Origin: Humulus lupulus
Taxonomy: Eukaryota; Streptophyta; Magnoliopsida; Rosales; Cannabaceae
NCBI RefSeq assembly: GCF_963169125.1
Contig: NC_084802.1
Location: forward strand, 118,982,903-119,046,902
Reading direction: 5' to 3'
Length of the DNA stretch: 64,000 nucleotides
Positions 23,675 to 36,178 of the stretch are shown piece by piece. Below the pieces are notes generated by a model. That model was given only the letters and a program-made list of their open reading frames with translations. It had not been told where the DNA came from and did not search any database. A program made the position numbers and the translations under genes. Within the stretch, counting starts at the first letter, position 1, and the number at the start of each line of letters is the position of its first letter.

Positions 23675-24811
23675 AAACCCCTTAAGCGTCGCGGCCCAAA
23701 CATTTGAGCCGCGGCCCGCCCCAAGTCAGAGAGCCCAAGGTTCTCCCCTGACTGCACCCGCACTGCGGCATGCCCTAACAGACGTTGCGACTCAAATGGG
23801 CCAAAGGAACCTGCTTCTCCCTGCGTCCCAGAGAGTCGCAGCGCCCCAAGAACAGGGCCGCGACTCAACATGAGAACTCTATTTTTCTTTGTTTTCTTCA
23901 AGCCAAATCCCTCTAAAATCCTATCAAAACAGTACCCAAACTCGTAATTCAATCCTGAAACATCATCAATACATCCCAAGCAACAAAACCCAACTTAAAA
24001 ATGGATCAAAAACTCATCAAAACCATAAAATCCAATCCGAGGTTAAGGAAACTTAACTCAGAAACTTAAAGCTTAGATTACCTCTAATTACATTGTTTTC
24101 CAGCTAAATTCCCTGGCTATCAAACTTCTAATCTTCCCTGGAATCGTTATGACTTTAACCCTTCTTGAATCCGAGTTCTAAAACTCGAGTTTCCTTTGAA
24201 AATGCTAACGAGCTGAAATGAGAGAACAAGAGAGAGTTTTTAAGTTATACAGTTATGAGAGGTTACTTCGAATTCAAGTAACCTTAAGCAAATCCCAAGG
24301 CTCCGGTACCCAAAAATGTTCTCGAGGGAAAATGGTCAAAATTCCCAAAATTCCCTCCTAATCTCACTAACTCCGAATATATTCTCAAATATATACTCCC
24401 ATTACCCAATCTCCCGGTAATGTTCTAAATACCCATAATACCCATTGACTCACCCCGAGTCAAGTATTGGCCCTGTTGTGACTTTCCCGCTAGCTTGGTC
24501 CTAAGGATCGCCTAATGCCGAGTAACCCAAATGTATCCACATAATGATGCAGTCCCACACATATATGACATATATGCAAATATACTCCAAATATACCCGT
24601 AACTGCAAAATTACAAAAATTGTCCTTTTAATCAGAAACAGGCCCACATGCATATTTAATACACCTAAACATGCATATCTAGTCATATTATAATATAACT
24701 CACGTAATCAAATAACGATATGCATATATATATATATATCACACAAACACATTATTTTCCATAATTTTCCATCTTGGCCCTAAGCCTTATTAGGTAATTT
24801 GGGATGTTACA
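23675..24811 (-). repeat. Element C 3' LTR, outer part missing
   Basis: It aligns with 30105-31260: the shared blocks include the GC-rich segment with gcggcccgccccaag, the gttgttttccagctaaat block and the terminal ggtaatttgggatgttaca. Sequence corresponding to 29078-30100 is absent, and the truncated edge is the poly-C run. Confidence 0.88.
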
Positions 24812-24896
24812 ACTATCCCCTCCTTACAGGAATTTTGTCCTCAAAATTTTACCTGAACAACTTGGGATACTGATCCCGCATATCTGACTCTAGTTC

Positions 24897-27800
24897 CTAG
24901 GTCACTCCCTCGACCTCACTATTCCTCAGGACCTTGTCCTTCCTGTCTAAAATCTGAACTGGCTGCTCCTCACAGGATAACTCTACCTCTAATTCCAGAT
25001 CCTCATTACTCAACACATGAGTATCATCTGATACATATTTCCTCAACATGGAAATATGAAATACATTGTGTACGCCCGACAGTGCCGAAGGTAAGACCAT
25101 TCTATAGGCCACCTAACCGATCCTCTCCAGGATCTCAAATGGTCCTACAAATATAGGGCTCAACTTGCCCTTTTCCCCAAAACTTCCTCACCCATTTCCA
25201 TGGTGAAACTCTAAGGAAGAAATAGCCTCCCACTTGGAACTCCACATTCTTGTGTTTCAGATTAGCATAACTTTTTTGTCTACTTTGAGAAGAGAGCATC
25301 CGAGCTCTAATCTTTTCAATGGCCTCAGTGGTCCTCTGAACTACCTCAAGACCCAAATATATACTCTCACCCTTCTTATCCCAGTGAATGGGCGATCTAC
25401 ACTTCCTTCCATACAACATCTCATAAGGTGCCACTCCAATAGTCAGTTGGTAGCTGGCATTATAGGAAAACTCTATTAAAGGCAAATATTCATTCTAGGA
25501 CCCTTCAAAGTCCAATATACATGCTCTCAGCATGTCCTCCAATATCTGGATAATCCTCTCTGATTTACCATCAGTCTGAGAATGGTAAACTGTACTGAAC
25601 TTCAGCTGTGTACTCATTATCTTCTATAAACTTCCCAAAAAACTTGGAAGTAAAGATAGGGTCCCTATCCGATAGGATAGACCTCAAAGTCCCATGAAGG
25701 CGTACTATCTCTCTCACATCGAGATCTGCATACTGGTCAACTGTATTGTATGTCCTCACTGGAGAAAAGTGAGCTGACTTCGTATATCGGTCCATAATGA
25801 CCTAGACTGAATCATGCTGGCTCACTATCTTGGGTAATCCCACCACGAAATCCATCGTGATGTCCTCCTACTTCCACTCAGGGATACCCAAAGGCTATAG
25901 TAGTCGCATTTGTTTCTGATGCTCTGCCTTGACCTACTAACAGGTCAGGCACTTTGCCACATGCTCAGTCACATCCCTCTTCATCCCAGGCCACCAATAT
26001 AAAGCTCTTAGATCCTTGTACATCTTCATGGTGCCTGGATGTAGAGAACAAGGGGTAGTATGAGATTCATCTAGAATTCCCCGTCTAATCCCAGTGTCCA
26101 TCGGAACACAAATCTGATCCTTATACCTCAATAACTCATGCCTGACACTGTATAGTCCTTAGCTACTCCAGCTAGGACATCCCCTCTAATCTTTTCCCAC
26201 TATGGGTCACTCAACTGTTTCTCTTTGATCCTCTCTAAAAGAGTAGACTGAAGTGTAATATTGGCCAACCGGCCCACCAATAACTCTATTCTAGCTCTGG
26301 TCATATCCTCTGTTAACTTTCTGGATATCTGTCTTGCATTGTACTATTGCTGCAAATTCTAGATCATGAGTGAGGTACCTCTGCTCATATCCCTCAACCA
26401 ATGTGATGCATAGGCAATCACCTTTTCTGTCTGCATAAGAACACAACCTAAACCCTGTCTCGAGGCATCACAATAAACCATAAACTTACACTTCTTGAAT
26501 TTCACATACCATCTGTGCTCTCTCAGCCTCTATAGTACTAATCTAATATGTTCTTCATGCTCTGTCTCTGACTGAGAGTATACCAGTATATCGTTGATAG
26601 AAATGATCACGAACCGATCATGGTAATCTTTGAACACCCTGTTCATCTAATCCATAAAAGCAGCTAGGGCATTAGTCAAACCAAAAGACATGACTAAGAA
26701 CTCCTAATGCTCATAGCAGGTGCGAAAAGCAATTTTCTGCATATCCTCCTCCCTGATCCTCAGTTGGTAATAACTAGATCAAAGATCTATCTTGTGGAAT
26801 ACCATCTTACCTGGTAACTGAACCTTTAGTTCTTTCAACTCTGTTGGAGCCATTCAATATAGTGCCCTAGTCACTGGTTCCGTCCCTAGCACCAACTTAA
26901 TCACAACTATATCTCCCTGTGTAGAGGTAACCTTGACAGATCCTCTAGAAACACATGCAGAGACTCACATACTAATCTAGTCTGTCCTGGTCCCACTGAC
27001 ACGACCTGAGTGGTATCCACCACACTAGCTAAGAATCCTTGCATCCCCCTTGCAATAGGTCTCTCGCTCTAAATACATATATCATAGGTATATGGGGTCT
27101 ATGCATAATGCCAACAAATACAAAGGGATCCTCACCCTCAGGCTCAAAGGTACAATCTTTTTCTTGCGATCTATCATTGCCCCATACTTGGCTAATTAAT
27201 CCATATCCAAGATCATATCAAAGTTGGTCATAACCCACTCTATCAAGTCAACTGATGAATCTTTTCCCACAATAATTTAATCCATCTCTTAAAAGTTACC
27301 AGTTCCTTGGGGGGAGATAGGGTTCCAAATTCTCATCTCAACTTAACCACAAAATATACATACTAAATTGGTGCTTCTACTAGATGCAACAAAACAAAGA
27401 AAACATGGCACCAAACCAATCAACATAATATAAAAATCAGAACTAGGAAGTTAACCTATCACTACGGAGGGACCAGCCTCAACCTCAGTTTCTGACTGCG
27501 TTAGAGCGAACACTCAAGCTTGAGTCAAGATGTCCGCCCCCTTTGGTTCATCCTTCCTCAGCCCTGGGAAATCCCTCCTGAGATGCCCAAACATCCCACA
27601 TAAGAAATATGCCTTTGCTCGACATTCTCCCAGATGGAACCTTCTATACCAAGCGCATTCTAGGTAGAGTTTTCAATCCTCGTGCTCGCCCTGATGGCCT
27701 ATCTGAGCACTTCGGAAGCCCTTTTCTAGTCCATGGGTATTGAATATGTTGGTAACGTTTCTTTTCTGATCAGTGGGGCCTCCGCCCTTGCCTGATCCAA

Positions 27801-28607
27801 TAAACGGAGGTATCGCTACCTGAGCTCCGCACTCTCCGACGCTCTCCTACCATATCTCATTCCTTGTTCCCTCAACAACAAGAGCCCTCCCTACCACCTG
27901 AGCATAGGTAGAGATCTCATGTACTAGGGCGATTCTAACGCCTTGAGCTATCCCAAAATTCAATCCCTGGATAAATCACTCATTCCAAGCCACATCCGTG
28001 GGTACCATATCAATAGCAAACTTGACCAACCCATTGAATTTATTAACATACTCTGTTACTGTCATGTTTCCCTAAACTAGGTTCAGAAATTCATTTTTCT
28101 TTGCAGTCTTAACTGCATCACAATAATATCTTTCATTAAAAAACTGCCTAAATTCCTCCCAACTCATCGTAGCTATTTCTTACGTCTGGGATACAACTTC
28201 CCACCAAGTCTGGGCATCTTCCTGTAACACATATGTAGCACAGATCACCCTACGTGACTTACCTCCCCCATAAAGTCGAGGATGGAACTGATCATGCCCA
28301 TCCATTGTTCAGCTCTGAATAGATCTAGGACTCCATAAAAAAATAGAGGGTAATATTCCTGAAATCTCTCATATAGTAATTCCCACCTATTCTCAACCCT
28401 AGGCTGAGCCAAAACTGGTGCCACTCCTGGAATAACAATGGAAGAATTGTTCTCTGACACTGTTTTAAACAAATGATCTCTTCCTCTTACCTCTGCAATC
28501 TTGCTTGCATATCTGTAAAACACCTGCTGCCAATTCTGAGGGACAGGCGGAGGGCCCTGACACTGGCTATAATTTCCAACTTCAACATAAACATCGCCAT
28601 GTCCCAT
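24897..28607 (-). pseudogene. Element C: decayed gag-pol polyprotein
   Basis: Minus-strand fragments in order: gag (28607-28245, WELLYERFQEYYPLFF), a degraded knuckle and protease, RT and RNase H with almost no open frame (about 27500-26200), an integrase zinc-finger piece (26131-25937, TPCSLHPGTMKMYKDLRALYW), the catalytic core around 25795-25571 (DRDPIFTSKFFG) and the C-terminal part (25485-24897). Many codons are stops; CAG-to-TAG type changes are frequent. It is inactive and much older-looking than A. Confidence 0.82.
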
Positions 28608-29062
28608 TAACTACCTTGGGTACATAACTATCGAGTTCGTCCGCAGTCAATGACTTGACCCATTAAGCATGATGGGCATATCCAAAAGCCTTCCTATGGG
28701 AAAACTAAACAACAGCACATTCAGATACCACTGTAGTACTAACATACATGCTCATAAAATTCATGCATCAATCAATAAGCCCTGCTCTTCCCAACATAAA
28801 TATCATGCTCTCAACTCTATCATGCAGATAAAGTATTAATATATCAACAGAGCAGGCAAGCACATAATCATATCAACAGTTAAGGGCCAAGCCCTATCAG
28901 AATGTCTCATGCTTCCTAATAAGGCATGCAGTAAGGCATTTATATCCTATTTAACCAGTTAAACACATACCACATAAATTGTTACCAAACCTTGAGTGAA
29001 GCTTGTCTTTAGTGGCGACTGTACATGCCCAGCTTGTCTTCAGGAACCCTTAACCTTGGCAC

Positions 29063-29074
29063 GCTCTGATACCA
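29063..29074 (-). other. tRNA-iMet primer binding site of element C
   Basis: The plus strand reads gctctgatacca, the reverse complement of TGGTATCAGAGC, which is complementary to the 3' end of plant initiator-methionine tRNA. It lies 3 bases from the LTR edge at 29078. Confidence 0.9.
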
Positions 29075-29077
29075 AGT

Positions 29078-31260
29078 TGTGACACCCTCCTAATCAAGGA
29101 CCGTTACACTATGTATTTTAAATAGTGCTAGACTCACTAAACGAGTCATTTGGCCATAACCGTGTAACTAAACATGTTTAATGGTTTAGGGTTAAATTTT
29201 TTAATCAAAAGGTATAACCGTTTCACTAAAATGTTTACTTCCATACATGGGATCCCCAAGTAACATTTAAAAATGTTAATTACAATTGAAAAATTACAAC
29301 CAGCCGACCTAAGCGGCGAAATAGGGTTTGACCTTAGTTCCTCTGAGGAACCTCGGCCGTTGCCCAAAATACATGATTAATGAATCATACTGGGGCCCGT
29401 TGCCCAAAATGCATGATTAATGAATAATACTGGGGCTCAGCGCCCTAGGATGTGGGACTAATGAGTCACTCCGTAGCCCATTGCCTTATCCTCTGTATAA
29501 CCAGCCTTGGAGCTGGCCCAATGTACCTGGCTATGATGCGCTCCTCATTAGCCTAATCATATCGACCAGCGCTCAGCGCGCTATTTCCGCCCTTGACTTA
29601 TAAGGCAATTCTTTCGACCAGCGCTCAGCGCACTATTGATGTTCTTGATTGATAAGTCAAGTCTTTTCAATCAGATAATGCAGACATGCATATATCATAT
29701 ATCAAATATCCAGATATAGAGCATTCAACATGCTTACTCAACAATCACATGCATAATCATAATCATGCGCATTCTCAGGGGCCCAAACCCAGATCAAACC
29801 TATATTCAACATTCAAGCTAAGCTCTAAGCCCTAATCATGTACATCACGTATTGGGTGCAACTTTCTTACCTTTTGTCAAAGCACGGGTTAAGAAAATGA
29901 CCCTTGAGAATGATCCTGATTCTGGCCCTTAGCGATAACCTGGTCACAACCAAGCATAGAATCCCATCAATAACGAACAAATAAAGGCTTCCGGACCGAG
30001 TCCTAGCCTCCGGGACATCGAATTATACTAAACTGGGTAGTAGGATAGATCCCGAGACCACAGGTTTGAGTTCCCGCACTCAAAACCTCCCCGGGGCTCA
30101 AAAACCCCTTAAGCACTGCGATCCAAACATTTGAGCCACGACCTACCCCAAGTTATAGAGCCCAAGTCTCTCCCCTAACTGCACCCGCACCGTAGCGTGC
30201 CCTAGCAGGTGCCACGGCTTAAATGGCCCAAAGGCACCTGCATCTCCCTGCGTCCAAGAGAGCCGCGGTACCCTAAGAATAGGGCCGCGACCCAACGTGA
30301 GACCTCTATTTTTTCTCCATTTTCTTCAAGCCAAATCCCTCCAAAAACCTATCCAAACAGTACCCAAACTTGTTATTCAATCCCAGAACATCATCAATAC
30401 ATCCCAGGCAACAAAACCCAGCTTACAAATAGATAAAAAACACATCAAAACCATAAAATCCAATTCGAGCTTAAGGAAACAAAACTCAGAAACTTAAAGC
30501 TTAAATTACCTCTGATTACGTTGTTTTCCAGCTAAATCACCTGGTTATCAAACTTTTAATCTTCCCTAGAATCGTTATGACTCTAACCTTGCTTGAATCC
30601 GAGTTCTAAAATTTGAGTTTCCTTCAAAAATGCTAATGAGGTGAAATGAGAGAATGGGAGAGAATAAGAGAGAGTTTCTGAGTTATACAGTTATGAGAGG
30701 TTACTTCGAGTTCAAGTAACCTGAAGCAAATCCCAAGGCTCAGGTATTTAGTACAGTACCCAAAAACATTCCCGAGGGAAAAATGGTCAAAATCCCCAAA
30801 ATTCCCTCATAATATCACCAACTATGAATATATCCTCAAATATATATTCCCATTACCCAATCTCCCGGTAATGTACTAAATACCTGAAATACCCCTTGAC
30901 TCAGCCCGAGTCAAGTATTGGTCCCGTTGTGACTTTCCCACTAGCTTGCTCCCAAGGACCACCTCGTGTCGAGTAACCTAAATATATCCACATAATGATG
31001 CGATCCCACACATGTATCACATATATGCAAATATACTCCAAATATACCCGTAACGGGCCAAATTACGAAAAATTTCCCTTTTAATAAAAAACGGGCCCAC
31101 ATGCATGTTTAATACAGCTAAACATGCATACCTAGTCATATTATAATATAACTCACGTAATCATATAGTGATACACATATATGTCACATAAACACATAAT
31201 TTTCCATCCTGGCCCCCTAATCAAGGCCCTAAGCCTTATTAGGTAATTTGGGACGTTACA
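29078..31260 (-). repeat. Element C 5' LTR (2183 bp)
   Basis: Ends read TGTGACACCC on the left and GGGACGTTACA on the right. It includes short tandem repeats with the core ttgcccaaaatgcatgatt (about 29350-29470), a duplicated ccagcgctcagcgc word (29570-29635) and a GC-rich block (30110-30300). The open frames inside it are not genes. Confidence 0.9.
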
Positions 31261-33231
31261 ACAACTTTGGTGGACCTGCTCATATATGCTTTCAAGGAGT
31301 CATCGGGTTGGTATTTTATGTTGACCAGTGAGTCAGCCTCTTCTCGTGTTTCCTTTGAAGCTCGGAACGCTCTCTTGTACTCGGAAGTCAACTTCTTCCA
31401 CGAGATGATCGAATGTTTTTTCTACTTTTTGAACCACTGTCTGGCAGGTCCGGTCAGAGTTGTGGGGAACAAAATACATCTTAGGTCAAACCCAACATTA
31501 TGGGCCATCATCAGCGTATTGAACATCTCGAGGTGATCGGATGGATCTGTGTTTCCATCAAACGCATGCATGGTCGGCATCCTGAAGCCAATTGGATATG
31601 GAGCTACTGCAATGTTCGGGGCGAATGGTTCAAGCTCCTCATCAGAATCACGATCATCAATTCCTTTTCTAGATAAGAGATTCTTCATTTGTTCCTCCAT
31701 CAAGGCCAGTTGCTCAAGGGTTGGATCTTTGGTTTCTAGGTTAGTTGAGAGTTGTTCACCATTACCCATCCTATTGTATGCGTTTGATGGGTTGCTTTCC
31801 CTCCAAGTTCAAGCTTGGTTAGGTGAGACATTCCCATTGCCGTGTACGATAAACAGACCTCCCCATGCTGAGTATAAATCATATCATCATGGCGAGTTGG
31901 ATGTCTCCTTTGTGAAATTAAATGGTCACAGAGGTCGGGATGTGGATCGGAACGAGGGCGAATCGTTCAAGCTCCTCATCAGAATCACAATCATCAATTC
32001 CTTTTCTAGATAAGAGATTCTTCATTTGTTCCTCCATCAAGGCCAGTTGCTCAAGGGTTGGATCTTTGGTTTCTAGGTTAGTTGAGAGCTATTCACCATT
32101 CCCCATCCTATTGTACGCGTTTGATGGGTTGCTTTCCCTCCAAGTTCGAGCTTGGTTAGGTGAGACATTCCCATTGCCGTGTACGATAGATAGACCTCCC
32201 CATGCTGAGTATAACTCATATCATCATGGCGAGTTGGATGTCTCCTTTGTGAATTTAGATGGTCACGGAGGTAGGGATGTGGATCGGAACGAGGACTTTG
32301 CGTGGAACTAAGGTGATTCCTCAGGTCACTTTTAGACTTGAACCATGCTGGCTACCCGTCTAGTAACTTCCATTTGCAAAACTTTCGACTCATTGCTGAG
32401 ATTGAGAACTTGGATTATCAGCACATGCTCGTGGGACGTAAGTGTCCACTGATGGGGAAGGATTTCTCCTAATATTTCCATGAAATGGAGCATCTCTCTG
32501 TGGGCATGGTGGTGTAGGATGTCTAACCGGTGAGGGAGGATGTCTTATTGGTGAGGCTATCCCCGTCCCATCAGGCCGGACTAAATTAGCCCATCTCGGT
32601 TCTACTACGATTTCCCGAGTTCTCTGTGCCTGTGGTTTTGATCGCGACACAGGGGGATTTTCCAGGGCATTTTGTCTTCATGAATTTGTCCCGGATTGCC
32701 CTGCTGTGTTTTTGTGAACATGCCTTGCAATCTAGGCGAAAGGCACGGAGCTAGGAGTCACAGTTCTGACCGATCTACTAACATGGAGATGATGGTTCCT
32801 ATGATGTTTAGCAGGCTGAGCACTCTACTGATTTCGATCAAAAGGTACACAACTCAGAGCTACAGTTCTCAAAAAATGACTGGGAATGGGTCGGTTAATC
32901 CTGTGGGACCTATGGAAACCACTTTTCCTCTTTCCGAAGTTTGCATCGATCGCAAAAGGGGTAACCGAGCAAGGACCTCCTCGATTTGTCTGTTAGCCCG
33001 AGGGAGATAGCTCCTTAATTGGGCATTCTCCATCTTGATGACTGTTAGATATCCTGGATTAAGATTTGGTGGGAGTGATGCTGAACTCCCAACATCGTCT
33101 TGGCCCACCTATTGTTTCCCAGGACGTTGCTGAATGTCTAGGCCCTTTTCAGTGGGAACGATTGTATGATGTGCCTCTTGCCCACTAGGTTGTTCCATTT
33201 TATTGTCTTGCATCAAGAGAGTAACCCCCAT
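31261..33231 (-). pseudogene. Element B: gag, broken and internally duplicated
   Basis: Minus-strand coding from ATG 33231 (MGVTLLMQDNKM) has fragments at 33108-32869 (NLNPGYLTVIKMENAQL), 32650-32390 (proline/arginine-rich) and 31769-31422, the last with the retrotrans_gag-like motif FRMPTMHAFDGNTDPSDHL and ARQWF. A TAG after about 40 codons, other stops and a 337-bp tandem duplication (31621-32294) disrupt it. It is cut at 31261 by element C. Its place directly next to the PBS and 5' LTR confirms the orientation of B. Confidence 0.8.
31621..32294 (+). repeat. Tandem duplication, 2 x 337 bp, inside gag of B
   Basis: Copy 1 is 31621-31957 and copy 2 is 31958-32294, with a constant offset of 337. 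Both run from gcgaat(g/c)gttcaagctcc to atgtggatcggaacgagg. About 14 mismatches by eye give roughly 96% identity and I see no indels. As 337 is not a multiple of 3, the duplication also shifts the gag frame. Confidence 0.93.
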
Positions 33232-33274
33232 GATGAACGTTGAATAAAACTTGTAAATGATTAAGCACTAATGA

Positions 33275-33293
33275 GCTCTCAATGAAAGCACCA
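33275..33293 (-). other. Primer-binding-site-like sequence of element B
   Basis: On the minus strand it reads TGGTGCTTTCATTGAGAGC, 3 bases from the LTR edge at 33297. It differs by one base from the same site in element A. Confidence 0.6.
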
Positions 33294-33296
33294 AAC

Positions 33297-34001
33297 TATT
33301 GATGCGGTTTTTTGCCAACAATAGATTAAGAAATCAAACAAAAAATATTAGTGCTTATTTGTAAACCGTAATGAACTATGTCAACAACTTCTCGCACACA
33401 CAATTTTACTTGGTTCAGTGGTTAAAGTCCATCTAGTCCACGAGACAATATTATTACTCACTCACAATTTCTACAGAGTTTTTGTATTACAAAAGGCAGT
33501 CCCTTTTCCTGTCCATTATCCCTAATTTTTATAATAGAATTTCGAGGACAGGTTAGGGTAACCGTGTGCATAAATATGGTAAGCATTTAATCAAGATAAT
33601 TACCATTTACATAGGGATACGATTTCCTGTCAAAATTACTCCTGTTATCTCAGACAATAAATGTGCAATACAGCTGGACATTAATGAGCGTATAAAGAGC
33701 CTCCAAGTCTTCCGGGATCCTTCACTATGCATCATGACCAGGTTTCCACGAGCTGAACATCTTCATCGAGCTGGTTATCGAAGAGTATCCAAACCTTAGT
33801 TCGGATTAAGTTCAAAGCACCCTAAAGGGGATCTGGCCACTACATGTCTCGAACTGGATCATCATCCTGTGAGACGATCTGATAATTATCTGCATGTCGT
33901 ACTGCCAAGTCCTAACTCGAGCTACTCACATCATCAATAGCTAGATGTTCTACTCGCCTACTTTTTCCACATGTTTATCTGCTAATTTTTAGGGTACAAC
34001 A
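33297..34001 (-). repeat. Element B 5' LTR (705 bp)
   Basis: This is the uninterrupted partner of 19645-23615. It starts TATTGATG, so the canonical TG terminus has changed to TA, and ends GGGTACAACA followed by the duplication aaaat. It shares its first half with the LTRs of D and F (for example gtggttcagtggttaaa), so the four elements form one broad family. Confidence 0.9.
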
Positions 34002-34006
34002 AAAAT

Positions 34007-35621
34007 CTAAAATAAGAGAATGGTAGGAAAAACCTTGAAACCTTCAGTTATAGTAATAATAGTGATGTGCCTAAATCTCCAACTTCAAATTTGGAATGAA
34101 AAGAAATATATATGTATATATATATTGTAATAATGATTATTTACTGATCAAGAGAAAAGAGAATGAAAAAGGGTTTGAATTTTGAGATATGTGAGAGAGC
34201 TCTAATGAGTTGTGTCTAGTACAATTTTGAAACTGCATTAATAACCTTAGAGTTGGTTGCAAATAGCTTGTTTAATTCAACTTTGAAAATCAACACAATT
34301 GCATTAAAGAACTAATAAGAATGCTTATACCATTCACTACAAATACTAAGAACTAGCTTTTGGTTATACCATATCTAACAAGTAGACAAGTAACCCAGCT
34401 CCCAACCTAGAAATCATTCAACTATTATATAATTATGAACAAACTCAAACAATTTTTATTTTTATATGTTATTGATAATAATTTATGAATGCATATATTC
34501 ACCAAATAAAAAGGGTGTGAGGCTGTCAATTTTATATGGTATTGATTCACATATATATGCATATAATCACCAAATCAAGTAACAAATTCAACAAGATAAC
34601 ACAAAAATATTTACTTAGTTCAATCAAATTGATATGCGTATATAGGGTGTGCTATTGCTATTTTTACAAAATTCTAGATGAAAAATTTCACAGCTTTATT
34701 TTCAGAAGAGGTTAAAATAAAGTCAGACCACAATAAAAATTATAGATAGAAGAATCAACAAGCCCAAACAACCAAAAAAAGAAAAACAAAAAGGACCAAC
34801 AATGCATTATCTTTTGCCTGCTTAAGAACAACAGTATGAAATTGAACATTTATTGTCTTGAGATAATAAACCAAAACACAACAAACAAGTATGAAGTCAA
34901 TGAATTAGGCAAAACATGAAAATTGGAGAAAAATATAACAAAAAAAAGCTTGAATCAATGATAAGAATTACCTCCCCATGGCATCATAAGTTGCTGTAAG
35001 ATTGCTATATACTCTTAGCCAACCCCATCTGTGTCAACACAAATCCAAAGAATGTTGATTTCCTCTCCCAACAAGTACGAAGTTTAGCATTAGCACTTTC
35101 AGAGGAATTTTGAGCCTCTAAAACCTTCCAACCATGTAAAACATCATCCTCATATGAATATCTAATTAACAACTAAGTCAATAAATCCTATATAAGTCAA
35201 AAATTCAAATAAAATAAAAAAGAATAACAAATGGGCATTTCAATAAATCAAATCAATTTTACTACTATACAATCAAAAGGGATTCATAACAAAAGAGAGC
35301 TTGGCTCACCTTACATAGATATGTATTAAACAGGGTTGGCAATATGCTGTAAATGATAGCTTTTCAAAAGATGGGCTTAGCCCTTGCCTTCTACGACAGT
35401 CCTGCGACCCAAGAAAGCGATAGCTCTGGTGAGTGCAAGCTCTGCATATTTGCCAATACAAAGAAGAAGGAGAAGAAGAGGAAAAGTATGAGACACCTTC
35501 ATTCCGAAATGAACTGAAGAAATAAAGAGACAGTGGAAAGAAAAAATATCGTGTTGTACATTTTGGATTTCATAATTTGATATCGAGCAAACGATATATT
35601 TGCGTTTTCAAATTTTGAGCT
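34007..35621. other. Host intergenic DNA between elements B and D
   Basis: AT-rich host sequence flanked by retrotransposons. No complete gene is visible. On the minus strand two stretches look gene-like: an open stretch at about 35168-35010 preceded by an acceptor-like ttag, and a short frame with a hydrophobic start at 35502-35377. They might be exons of one decayed gene, but I do not recognise the family. Confidence 0.4.
35377..35502 (-). CDS. Candidate 41-codon ORF with signal-peptide-like start
   Basis: The minus-strand frame begins MKVSHTFPLLLLLLCIG, which has the charged, then leucine-rich pattern of a secretory signal, and ends GRRTVVEGKG before TAA. The G+C content is higher than the surroundings and the hydrophobic stretch is coherent. 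It could be a small secreted peptide, or the first exon of a gene truncated when element D inserted 120 bases upstream. I do not recognise a family, and chance is a real alternative at this length. Confidence 0.2.
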   Translation of the reverse strand: MKVSHTFPLLLLLLCIGKYAELALTRAIAFLGRRTVVEGKG

Positions 35622-36178
35622 TGTTGAGGCAGTTTTTTGACAACAGGGGATTAACAAATCCGATTGGAGAGATTAAACTTATTAATAAACTATAAATATA
35701 AACTCACAAATTTGTAACGTGGTTGAGTGGTTAAAAATCCACATAGTCCATGAGTCACTCTTATTCTTGTTTAGGAACCTTTGATGAGATTGTTTATGAC
35801 AATTTCAACAGAGTTTTTGCATACACGATGTCAGTCCCTCTTAGTGTCAATTTCCCTTATATTTATAGGGAATTGTTAAGGACAATATTGAGGAACCGTA
35901 CAATAAATGGTAACATACAGAATTGGGTAACTTCCCAAATAAATGGGCAAGAAAATTCCCTAATTAAGCCTATTGCCGTTTACATTGATCACTAAATGTA
36001 TATAACAATTACACGAACTTATTGCACATATTGGGCATCCGAGTTTGTTGGAATTCTTCTATATGCGCATTTTTGAACCACCCCGAGCAAGATGCCACAA
36101 TCGAATTGGGTACGATTGGAGCAGGACGACATGACTTAGATAATGCTGGGGCTTGATGAGCGCGATTTGGACATTGGA

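Larger units (their letters stand above)
23675..31260 (-). mobile_element. Element C: chromovirus-like Ty3/gypsy element, 3' LTR truncated
   Basis: In minus orientation: an intact 5' LTR at 29078-31260, a tRNA-iMet PBS (29063-29074), degenerate gag-pol (24897-28607), a polypurine tract at about 24812-24826 and a truncated 3' LTR (23675-24811). Protein remnants match those of element E closely (FHISMLRKYVSD in both). The left LTR lacks about half its length and no left target duplication survives. On the right, acaac follows the LTR. Confidence 0.85.
19645..34001 (-). mobile_element. Element B: Tat-type LTR retrotransposon remnant with nested insertions
   Basis: The LTRs start TGTTGATG (left) or TATTGATG (right) and both end GGGTACAACA. 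A perfect 5-bp duplication aaaat flanks them (19640-19644 and 34002-34006). A PBS-like site identical in kind to that of A lies at 33275-33293, and gag runs leftward from 33231, so the coding strand is minus. Protease, RT, integrase and any antisense gene are missing. Between gag (ending at 31261) and about 23656 there is only element C, so the C insertion was accompanied or followed by a large deletion. Confidence 0.88.

Noticed and set aside
23643..23873. Proline-rich plus-strand ORF at the poly-C run
   Set aside because: It begins in the homopolymer and then runs through the LTR GC-rich block; the same block in other LTRs is not open in a common frame.
31549..32311. Two overlapping plus-strand ORFs (154 and 129 codons) with repeated sequence
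   Set aside because: They arise from the antisense of the duplicated gag segment of B; their similarity to each other is due to the 337-bp duplication.
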